27,001 nt of DNA from positions 1-27,001 of the forward strand of contig NZ_CAUVXL010000272.1 of the NCBI RefSeq assembly GCF_963555915.1. The letters run 5' to 3'. The position numbers and the translations under genes were made by a program. Shown here one piece after another: positions 15,115 through 21,996 of the stretch; the stretch's first letter is position 1; each line of letters opens with the position of its first letter. The stretch comes from Protofrankia sp963555915. GTDB lineage: Bacteria; Actinomycetota; Actinomycetes; Frankiales; Frankiaceae. The notes beneath the pieces are model-generated. The model was not told where the DNA came from and made no database searches. It was given only the letters and a program-made list of their open reading frames with translations.

Positions 15115-16644
15115 CTAGGTTGCCTGGTCAGGCAGGTCAGGCAGGTCAGGCAGGTCGCCGGGAAGCGGGACGTCGTTCTCCCGTGCCCAGCGCAGGAGTT
15201 CGGTCTCGGCCGCTTCCCGTCCTACCAGACCCGCCTCGAAACGGAAATCGAGCATGTGCGCCCGCGCCTGGCCGACCAGCCGCCCGGGCGAGAGGCCCAA
15301 CAGCTCCATGATGTCGTCCCCGGAGAGTTCCGGGCGGATCGCGGCGATCTCCTCGCGCTCGGACAGCCGGGCGATCCGCTCCTCAAGCGTGTCGTAGGTC
15401 GCGGCCAGCATCTCGGCCTTGCGCCGGTTGCGCGTCGTGCAGTCCGAACGGACGAGTTTGTGCAGCCGGGACAGCTGCGGCCCGGCATCGTGGACGTACC
15501 GCCGGACCGCCGCGTCGGTCCACTCGCCGCGACCGTAGCCATGGAACCGCAGATGCAGGAACACCAACAGGGTGACCGCGTCCGCGACGTCCTTGGGGAA
15601 CCGCAGCTCCGCCAGCCGTTTGCGGGTCATGTCGCGTCCGACCACCTCGTGGTGGTGAAAGGAGACTCCGCCGCCGGGTGCGTGCCGGCGGGTCCGTGGC
15701 TTGCCGATGTCATGCAGCAGGGCGGCCCAGCGCAGCACCTCGTCCGGGCCACCGTCGGGCAGCGGGTCCTCCAGCGCGATCGCCTGGCGCAACACGGTCA
15801 GGGTGTGGGTGTAGACGTCCTTGTGCTGGTGGTGCTCGTCGATCTCCATCCGCAGTGCGGGCAGCTCCGGCAGGACGATGTCCGCGACCCCGATGTCCAC
15901 CAACCGTTCCAACCCGGCCACCGGGTCGGCGCCGACCATGAGCTTGCGCAGCTCATCCCGGATGCGTTCGACCGAGACGATCGTCAGTCGGGGTGTCCTG
16001 GAGCGCATCGCCGCGACCAGCTCGCCGACCGGGATCAGCCCGAGCTGCGCTTCGAACCGGGCGGCCCGCAGAATGCGCAGCGGGTCGTCGTCCAGGGACG
16101 CCTCGGGGGAACCCGGGGTCCGCAGCACCTTGCGGGCGAGGTCCGCCATGCCGCCGAACAGGTCGATGAACTCGTGGCCGGGCACGGACACCGCCATCGC
16201 GTTCACGGTGAAGTCGCGACGGACGAGATCGCCTTCCAGCGTGTCACCGTAGGCAACTGTCGGATTCCGCGATGTCCGGTCATACGCTTCAGTGCGGTAG
16301 GTGGTCACCTCGAACCGCACCCCGTGGCGGATCAGACCGACGGTTCCGAACGCGATCCCGGCCTCCCAGGTGGCGTCCGCCCAGCCACGGGTGATCTCAA
16401 GGACACGCTCCGGACGGGCATCGGTGGCGAAGTCGAGATCGGCCACACCCAGGCCATCGGCCGCGGCGTCGACGTTCAGGCGGCCGAGCAGTGCGTCCCG
16501 GACCGAACCACCGACGAGGTACAGGCTGTGGCCGGCACCGGCAAAGAGCCGCCCCAGGTCGTCGGCGGGAGCCGGTACCTTGAGAAGGGCACTGACAGCC
16601 CGTTCCGCGGAGTCACGTGGGTTGTCCAGGCAGATCACCGACAC
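15115..16644 (-). CDS. cca: CCA tRNA nucleotidyltransferase
   Basis: Adds or repairs the 3' CCA of tRNAs. In M. tuberculosis the homologue Rv3907c is named pcnA, and the neighbour order with MutT-like, DUF6049 and MviN genes is the same. The product has 509 aa. The class II nucleotidyltransferase head has LYLVGGSVRDALLGR (45-50 GGSVRD), ADLDFAT with catalytic Asp 69 and 71, and VRRDFTVNAMA (142-144 RRD). The RNA-binding neck follows, then an HD domain with LLHDIGKPRTRR (His 311, Asp 312) and FHHHEVVG. The start used is GTG 16644, because TACGCT lies 6 nt upstream and the family sequence begins there; GTG 16677 is in frame. The C-terminus ends DLPDLPDLPDQAT from a 9-bp tandem repeat, which is not a family feature. 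Confidence 0.94.
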   Translation of the reverse strand: MSVICLDNPRDSAERAVSALLKVPAPADDLGRLFAGAGHSLYLVGGSVRDALLGRLNVDAAADGLGVADLDFATDARPERVLEITRGWADATWEAGIAFGTVGLIRHGVRFEVTTYRTEAYDRTSRNPTVAYGDTLEGDLVRRDFTVNAMAVSVPGHEFIDLFGGMADLARKVLRTPGSPEASLDDDPLRILRAARFEAQLGLIPVGELVAAMRSRTPRLTIVSVERIRDELRKLMVGADPVAGLERLVDIGVADIVLPELPALRMEIDEHHQHKDVYTHTLTVLRQAIALEDPLPDGGPDEVLRWAALLHDIGKPRTRRHAPGGGVSFHHHEVVGRDMTRKRLAELRFPKDVADAVTLLVFLHLRFHGYGRGEWTDAAVRRYVHDAGPQLSRLHKLVRSDCTTRNRRKAEMLAATYDTLEERIARLSEREEIAAIRPELSGDDIMELLGLSPGRLVGQARAHMLDFRFEAGLVGREAAETELLRWARENDVPLPGDLPDLPDLPDQAT

Positions 16645-16650
16645 TCTTTC

Positions 16651-16656
16651 AGCGTA
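16651..16656 (-). promoter_or_regulatory. -10 box of a probable leaderless promoter for cca
   Basis: TACGCT on the minus strand is followed by GAAAGA and then the GTG start at 16644. The 6-nt spacing and lack of a Shine-Dalgarno fit a leaderless mRNA. No clear -35. Confidence 0.45.
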
Positions 16657-16799
16657 TCGGCCGCCCCTGCCCTCCACCGGCCGGCCACCCGTCGACGCGC
16701 AATCGCCGGCGATCCACCACGGCAGGACCGGCGTCAGCGCGATGGCGGAGCCTATGTCCGACAGTGACCGTGCACAGCGGGTGTGACGCGGACGACTCG

Positions 16800-16805
16800 T
16801 ACGAT
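16800..16805 (+). promoter_or_regulatory. -10 box of a probable leaderless promoter for the NUDIX gene
   Basis: TACGAT lies 6 nt before ATG 16812, with no ribosome site. It faces away from the cca promoter, so both genes of the 167-bp divergent region look leaderless. It would drive the long plus-strand gene series from the NUDIX gene onward. Confidence 0.5.
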
Positions 16806-16811
16806 CAGCTC

Positions 16812-17279
16812 ATGTCCCCGTCCTCGACATCCCCTCGTCGGCGACTTCGGCGGGTAGAGGAAACTTCGGCGGGCGGGCTCGTCCTGGATGACCCTTCAGA
16901 AATGGCGAACGCAGCGCTGATCGCGCGCCGTGACCGCCGTGGCCGACTGTTGTGGTCGCTGCCGAAAGGGCACGTCGAAGGCGGCGAGACCGCGGAACAG
17001 GCAGCGGTTCGGGAGGTGGCGGAGGAGACTGGTGTGACCGGACGGGTACTCGGTCGGCTCGGCACGATCGACTTCTGGTTCGTGGCCGGACGGGCACGCG
17101 TGCACAAGACCGTTCACCACTATCTTCTGCTACGGACAGCCGGGGAGCTGTCGGACGCCGATGTGGAGGTCAGCGAAGTCGCCTGGGTCCCGCTGGTGGA
17201 GGTCCGCGAACTACTTGCCTACGACGACGAACGCAGGCTCCTGAGCCAGGTGCCCGGCATTCTCACGGACACCACGTGA
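16812..17279 (+). CDS. NUDIX hydrolase, MutT4-like
   Basis: Cleaves a nucleoside diphosphate linked to another moiety; the substrate is unknown. The product has 155 aa. The complete NUDIX box runs from Gly 53 to Val 75 (G-x5-E-x7-REVAEETGV), with the metal-binding glutamates in REVAEE present. The preceding LLWSLPKGHVEGGE and the later VHHYLLLR are typical of MutT-like enzymes. By position it matches M. tuberculosis Rv3908 (mutT4), between the CCA-enzyme and DUF6049 genes. The start is ATG 16812; an upstream open frame has no family residues. Its TGA overlaps the GTG of the DUF6049 gene (GTGA). Confidence 0.93.
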   Translation: MSPSSTSPRRRLRRVEETSAGGLVLDDPSEMANAALIARRDRRGRLLWSLPKGHVEGGETAEQAAVREVAEETGVTGRVLGRLGTIDFWFVAGRARVHKTVHHYLLLRTAGELSDADVEVSEVAWVPLVEVRELLAYDDERRLLSQVPGILTDTT

Positions 17280-20011
17280 CACACCGCGGTGATTCTCTGA
17301 CGTTCCGGAGCATCAGAATGATCACTTTGATCCTGATGTCACTCGCCATGCTGACGCTGGAAACAACCTCGGTCCGCGCGCAGCCAGACCCGGCGTCCAC
17401 AGAATCCACCGGAGTATCCACAGCTTCGACCCGGGTATCCACAGGTTTGTCCCCAGCCCGGCCAGGCCTTTCGAGCCCACGGCTGAACAGATCGTCACTC
17501 GTGGCCTCGACCACTCCCGCGAACGCTTCCGAACAACCGGTACGTATCGACATCGACGAGTTCACCCAGATCGGAAGGCCCCAGTCGCCGTTGAAGGTGA
17601 CGGGCCGCCTGAAACTCACCGGGACTGTCCAGGTCTCAAACCTTGAGGTACGGGTCGACCTCGGCCGTTCGATGTCCAGCCGCGGTGACCTCGCGAACCT
17701 ACGCGCCAACACGGGCGCGGCGGCCGCGCTGAGCTACCCGACGGCGGTTGCCTCCCAACCGATTGCGAGCCCGCTGGTGCCGGGCGCGCTGCCGGCGGCA
17801 TTCACCGCAAGCACCAACCCGGCCGGCCTGAACCTGCCTGCGGCGCTGAAGGTGTACCCGGTGCGGATCACCGCGACCGGAACGGTAGCCGGCCAGCGCA
17901 GAATTGTCGGTACGACATACACCTTCCTGGTCTGGGCACCCGTCGACGTCACCGCGCCCACGCCGATCTCGGTTGTGCTGCCGCTCGCGGACGTGCCACG
18001 GCTGCGCGCGGACGGTCGGCTCACCGACGATGGTCTGACCGACCTCGTCGCACCGGGTGGCCGCCTTGACCGGTTGCTGAACGCCGTCGTTGCGGCCCAG
18101 GGCGAGCAGGCACCGACCGTCACCCTCGCGGTTGACCCGGTCCTCGTGCAGACCCTGAAAATCATCGCTGACGGCCCGTACGAGGTGGCCACACCGTCCG
18201 GTCCGAGCCCCCGACGCCCGAGCCGGGATGCCGCGACCTTCCTGGCAAAGCTGAAGGCGTTCGCGGACGCGGGCGGCACGATCTTCGCCCTACCCTACGG
18301 CGACGTCGACGTCGTGGCGCTGACCCGGGCGCAGGAGTTCCACAGCATCCTGGTGGCGCTGCTGACCGGCCAGACCGTCATCGCCAACGCCATCGGTCGC
18401 ACACCGGACACGACGATCGCCTACCCCGCCGGCGGATTGGTCGACCAGACCACGCTCGACCTGCTGCGCCGGATGGGTGTCACCACCGTGATCACGGACG
18501 CACGCCTGCTGCCGCCGAAGGACCCGGACAAGGGCTACACCCCCGCGGCGAGCACCACCATCGCGACGTCCGGTGGTGTCACCCGGGCACTGGCCGCCGA
18601 CACGGAACTGGCCAGGCTCGCGACCGGGACCACGACACCGCCCGATCGCTCGACCCAGGCAGAGTCCTTCCACGATCTCATCGCCGAACTCGCCATGATC
18701 ACAGCCGAGCGTCCGGGTCTCGCCCGGGCACAGACGCTGGCGTTGCCCCGCTACTGGGACCCGCCGGCCGACTGGGCGCAGGAGGTGTTGGGCAGCCTGT
18801 CGACCCCGTTCTCCCGGCCGGTGCCACTGATCGGGACACCGGCGGCGGGTACCGCGGCGGGTTCGGCTGCCGCGAGCGGCGAACGCGGTCCCCTCGGATA
18901 CCCCGACTGGGCCCGGGCGGCAGAGCTGCCCGGCACCCGGATGATCGCCGCAGAGGATCTGCGCAATCAGGTACAGGCCCTCAAGTCCGTACTGTGTCCA
19001 CAGGGCTCGGGGTCACCGGGACTGCGCAACTGCACGGCCGCCGGCATTGACGCGATGGAGAACACCCTCACCGCAACCGAGTCGGTCGCCTGGCGGATGG
19101 GCGCCGCGGGCACGGACGGCGCGGACACCCTGAGCTCGGGTGTCGCCGGGGCGGTACGCGCCCTGCGGGAGGGCATCCGGGTGGTCGCGTCCCGGAGCGT
19201 GTCGCTGACAAGCAAACACGGCAAGGTTCCGGTCACCCTCGAGAACAACACCACGTTTACTGTCAACGTGGTCCTCTCCCTGGCGTCCACAGACCACTCG
19301 CGACTACGATCAGCGACAAGAGTGGTACTTATAGTACCCGCCCTGCAGAAGGAGCAGATCGAGGTCGACGTCGATGCCGAAGGTGCCGGTACGTTCCCCG
19401 TGGACATCCAGATACTCACTCCCGCCGGCCGACCGCTGTCGGCCGGTCCGCCACTGCGGATCCTGGTGAAGTCGACGGTCTTCGGGGTCATCGCCGTGGC
19501 GATAACCGGCGGTTCACTGGCCGTTCTCGTATTCGCCGTGGCGATTCGGCTGGTCCGTCGGCTGCGGGCCCTGCGCCGGCAACCTCCCGCCGACCCGCTC
19601 CCGCCGCAAGGTGCGGATATTCATGATCTTCCGGATAGTCCGGACACGCTGGAATGCGCACGCCGGACGGTCGCGGAGCCAGCTTCGCGCGACCCACGAG
19701 CCGAGGAGCACCGGGCAGACGCACGCCGGACCGGTGAGTACCGCAGAGACGGCCTGGAGCGGCTCGTCCGCGCCACCAACGCGGTCAGAAACACGGAGAG
19801 GGCCGGGTGCCCGGAAGGCGTCAGGAACGAAAAAGTCGCCGAGCACAGGGAAACCGGGAGCCAGGGAACCGGAGGCCAGGGAACCGGAGGCCAGGGAACC
19901 GGAGGCCAGGGAACCGGAGGCCAGGGAACCACCAGGGGCCAGGGAACCACCAGGGGCCAGGGAACCACCAGGGGCCAGGGAACCACCAGGGGCCAGGGAG
20001 CACGGCGGTGA
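17276..20011 (+). CDS. DUF6049 family envelope protein with signal peptide, C-terminal membrane anchor and repeat tail
   Basis: Large protein of unknown function, 911 aa, matching the position of M. tuberculosis Rv3909 between mutT4 and mviN. From GTG 17276 (GTGA overlap with NUDIX) it has a charged n-region, a hydrophobic core (MITLILMSLAMLTL) and VRA-QP as likely cleavage site. ATG 17318 with GGAG 7 nt upstream is the alternative start but leaves no positive charge before the core. The extracytoplasmic part (about 36-733) contains TIAYPAGGLVDQTTLDLLRRMGVTTVITDAR, which resembles the barrel of polysaccharide deacetylase-like folds. A membrane segment lies at about 735-757, followed by RLVRRLRALRR. 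The cytoplasmic tail ends in 15-bp and 18-bp encoded repeats (GTGGQ x4, then GTTRGQ x4). Conserved linkage with murJ suggests a wall-synthesis role (inference). Confidence 0.85.
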   Translation: MTHRGDSLTFRSIRMITLILMSLAMLTLETTSVRAQPDPASTESTGVSTASTRVSTGLSPARPGLSSPRLNRSSLVASTTPANASEQPVRIDIDEFTQIGRPQSPLKVTGRLKLTGTVQVSNLEVRVDLGRSMSSRGDLANLRANTGAAAALSYPTAVASQPIASPLVPGALPAAFTASTNPAGLNLPAALKVYPVRITATGTVAGQRRIVGTTYTFLVWAPVDVTAPTPISVVLPLADVPRLRADGRLTDDGLTDLVAPGGRLDRLLNAVVAAQGEQAPTVTLAVDPVLVQTLKIIADGPYEVATPSGPSPRRPSRDAATFLAKLKAFADAGGTIFALPYGDVDVVALTRAQEFHSILVALLTGQTVIANAIGRTPDTTIAYPAGGLVDQTTLDLLRRMGVTTVITDARLLPPKDPDKGYTPAASTTIATSGGVTRALAADTELARLATGTTTPPDRSTQAESFHDLIAELAMITAERPGLARAQTLALPRYWDPPADWAQEVLGSLSTPFSRPVPLIGTPAAGTAAGSAAASGERGPLGYPDWARAAELPGTRMIAAEDLRNQVQALKSVLCPQGSGSPGLRNCTAAGIDAMENTLTATESVAWRMGAAGTDGADTLSSGVAGAVRALREGIRVVASRSVSLTSKHGKVPVTLENNTTFTVNVVLSLASTDHSRLRSATRVVLIVPALQKEQIEVDVDAEGAGTFPVDIQILTPAGRPLSAGPPLRILVKSTVFGVIAVAITGGSLAVLVFAVAIRLVRRLRALRRQPPADPLPPQGADIHDLPDSPDTLECARRTVAEPASRDPRAEEHRADARRTGEYRRDGLERLVRATNAVRNTERAGCPEGVRNEKVAEHRETGSQGTGGQGTGGQGTGGQGTGGQGTTRGQGTTRGQGTTRGQGTTRGQGARR
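17393..17443. repeat. Three DnaA-box-like 9-mers at exact 21-bp spacing inside the DUF6049 gene
   Basis: GCGTCCACA (17393), GTATCCACA (17414) and GTATCCACA (17435) are in the same orientation, 21 bp apart, about two helical turns. Each is one to two bases from TTATCCACA/TTGTCCACA. They fall in codons for a Ser/Thr-rich linker (..STESTGVSTASTRVST..) after the signal peptide, so a coding repeat could explain them. Confidence 0.45.
19865..19996 (+). repeat. Compound in-frame minisatellite: 4 x 15 bp then 4 x 18 bp
   Basis: GGAACCGGAGGCCAG is repeated four times (19865-19924), then GGAACCACCAGGGGCCAG four times (19925-19996), both seemingly without mismatch. A degenerate 15-bp unit precedes them. 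It encodes the C-terminus of the DUF6049 protein (GTGGQ and GTTRGQ units). Every unit is a multiple of three, so copy-number change leaves the frame and the downstream murJ start intact. The murJ Shine-Dalgarno (AGGGAG) is the last trace of the repeat. Confidence 0.95.
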
Positions 20012-21888
20012 CGGCCGGACCCGGAGACGGGACCAGGAAGCCGCCCGCCCGACATCGCAGACGATCCGACTTCGATCCCAGCGGGCCGACCACCCAGACG
20101 TCGGGACCCTTCGGTGCGCCACCAGCCGCGCCGCCAGCCGCGCCGCCAGCCCGGCCCCAGCACCTCACACCGCGCCAGGAAACACACCTGGGCGCGCCCC
20201 ACCAGGTCCGGCCGGGACGGGGCCCGGCGACCGGCGGCCCGGCGACCGGCGGCCCGGCGACCGGCGGCCCGGCGAAGTCCGCCGGCCGCGGGGCGATGAC
20301 CCTGGGTCGAGCCAGCGGCACGATGGCGATCGGCACGGTCGCGTCCCGGGCATCGGGTTTCCTGCGGACGGTGGCGATCGCGACGGCCATCGGCACGGGC
20401 GCGGCCGGGGACGCCTACAACGTCGCCAACACCACCCCGAACATCCTCTATGACCTGCTGCTCGGCGGAGTGCTGTCCAGCGTCATCGTGCCGGTACTCG
20501 TCCGGGCCGCCAAGGACGACCCCGACCAGGGCGAGGCGTTCGCATCCTCGCTGCTCACCCTGGTGGTGCTGGCGCTCGGTGGGGCGGTGGTGGTCGCGAT
20601 GGTGGCCGCCCCGCTCATCATCAACGCCTATCTGGCCGCCGGCGGCGCCGAGCGGGACCTCGCCGTCACGTTCCTGCGCTGGTTCCTGCCACAGGTGATC
20701 TTCTATGGCCTGGGCGCCACGATCGGGGCGATACTCAATGTGCGGCAGTCGTTCGCCGCACCGATGTTCGCGCCCGTACTCAACAACCTGATCGTGATCG
20801 CCACCTGCATGGCGTTCATCTTCGTGCCCGGCCCCAGGCCGCCCACCGTCGGCGGGATCAGCAATGCCCAGATCACGGTGCTGGCTGGCGGCACGACCCT
20901 CGGCGTGGTGGTCATGACATTCGCCCTGCTGCCGTCGCTGCGTGCGGTCGGGTTCCGCTACCGGCCGCGGCTGGACCTGTCCCACCCCGGGCTGCGCCAG
21001 GCGGTGCGGCTGGCCGGCTGGACGCTGCTCTACGTGGCGGTCAGCCAGGTCGGGTACCTGGTCATCGTGCGGCTGTCCAGCTCCGCGACGGCGTACACCA
21101 TCTACACGTACGGATATCAGATCTTCCAGCTACCCTACGCGATCATCGCCGTATCGGTGATCACTGCGCTGTTGCCGCGGATGAGCGCACACGCCGCCGA
21201 CAACCGGCGCGACCTCGTCCGCCAGGATCTCTCGACCGGGATGCGCCTGGCCGGCGTCGTGATCGTGCCGGCAGCACTCACGTTGCTGGCGCTGGGTCGC
21301 CCGATCGCGGTCACGGTCTTCGACCACGGCGCCGTGAACTACGCCGGCGCCCTGCGGATCGGCGACACCCTTGCCGCCTTCGCCGTCGCCCTGGTGCCGT
21401 TCTCGCTGTTCCAGGTGCAGCTGCGGGCCTTCTACGCCCACCAGGACAGCCGCACACCCGCACTGATCAACATAGGTGTCGTGGCTACAAATATCATATG
21501 CGCGGTCGCGCTGAGCTCACTGCTGCCCGACAGGCAGCGGTCGGTCGCGCTGGCACTGGCCTTTGCCGCGTCCTACCTGGTAGGTGTCGCAGCCTCGTCA
21601 ACACTGTTGCAGGCTCGCCTCGGCGGCATCGACGGCGGACGGATCGCTCGCATGCTCACTCAGGTGACCATCGCCGGCGGCCTGAGCGCGGTGGTGGCAG
21701 CAGCCGTCGCCTCGGGAGTGCGTATGATCATTGGTTCGGGCTGGGTCGGTTCCGGCGTGAGCGTGCTCCTCGCCTGCACGGTTGGCACTATAATATACCT
21801 TACGACTATTATCCGGATGCGACTGGCGGAGATGGCGGCGCTTGTCACGACTGTACGTAGCCGGTTCGGTTCCCGATCTGCGCACTGA
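20008..21888 (+). CDS. murJ: Lipid II flippase MurJ (MviN)
   Basis: Moves lipid II across the cytoplasmic membrane for peptidoglycan synthesis (MOP superfamily). The product has 626 aa. It begins with about 95 Pro/Gly/Ala-rich residues including PATGG repeats, then the MurJ core: SRASGFLRTVAIATAIGTGAAGDAYNVANTTPNILYDLLLGG with the conserved helix 1 Arg pair and the PN and GG turns. About fourteen membrane segments follow. QIFQLPYAIIAVSVITALLPRMS and the later YAGALRIGDTLAAFAVALVPFSLFQVQLRAFYA segment are characteristic. The start is GTG 20008, overlapping the DUF6049 TGA (GTGA), with AGGGAG 7 nt upstream; the frame is open further into the repeats but without a better start. Mycobacterial MurJ (Rv3910) carries a fused pseudokinase; here that part is a separate downstream gene. 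Confidence 0.95.
   Translation: MTAGPGDGTRKPPARHRRRSDFDPSGPTTQTSGPFGAPPAAPPAAPPARPQHLTPRQETHLGAPHQVRPGRGPATGGPATGGPATGGPAKSAGRGAMTLGRASGTMAIGTVASRASGFLRTVAIATAIGTGAAGDAYNVANTTPNILYDLLLGGVLSSVIVPVLVRAAKDDPDQGEAFASSLLTLVVLALGGAVVVAMVAAPLIINAYLAAGGAERDLAVTFLRWFLPQVIFYGLGATIGAILNVRQSFAAPMFAPVLNNLIVIATCMAFIFVPGPRPPTVGGISNAQITVLAGGTTLGVVVMTFALLPSLRAVGFRYRPRLDLSHPGLRQAVRLAGWTLLYVAVSQVGYLVIVRLSSSATAYTIYTYGYQIFQLPYAIIAVSVITALLPRMSAHAADNRRDLVRQDLSTGMRLAGVVIVPAALTLLALGRPIAVTVFDHGAVNYAGALRIGDTLAAFAVALVPFSLFQVQLRAFYAHQDSRTPALINIGVVATNIICAVALSSLLPDRQRSVALALAFAASYLVGVAASSTLLQARLGGIDGGRIARMLTQVTIAGGLSAVVAAAVASGVRMIIGSGWVGSGVSVLLACTVGTIIYLTTIIRMRLAEMAALVTTVRSRFGSRSAH
20221..20272 (+). repeat. 15-bp in-frame tandem repeat in the murJ N-terminus
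   Basis: About three copies of a GGCCCGGCGACCGGC unit encode PATGG repeats (about residues 73-89) in the cytoplasmic leader of MurJ. A shorter Ala/Pro repeat (APPAAPPAAPPA) lies just before it at about residues 37-48. Confidence 0.85.
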
Positions 21889-21996
21889 TTCCAATCGCAA
21901 CCGGTGCAATCACCGATCGGCAGGCCAGGGGCTCGTACACTGAACAAGCTGCATCCGGCTACGACAGCCGGGCGCGTCGGTGATGACGGAGGCACA

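Noticed and set aside
16617..16811. N-terminal extension of the NUDIX gene into the cca promoter
   Set aside because: The extension would overlap the cca start on the other strand and shows no NUDIX-family residues; the leaderless ATG at 16812 fits better.
13099..17443. Possible replication origin because of DnaA-box-like sites
   Set aside because: Only scattered boxes, no dense cluster or AT-rich unwinding element, and no dnaA/dnaN pair; the origin is expected beyond trxB.
19865..19996. Regular repeats that could be mistaken for a CRISPR array
   Set aside because: Units are contiguous 15- and 18-mers without spacers, in frame with the DUF6049 protein, and no cas gene is near.
19621..20985. 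Long minus-strand open frame (454 codons) opposite DUF6049/murJ
   Set aside because: It is the antisense shadow of GC-rich repeats and the murJ coding strand; the product is low-complexity with no family match, while the plus-strand genes are clear.
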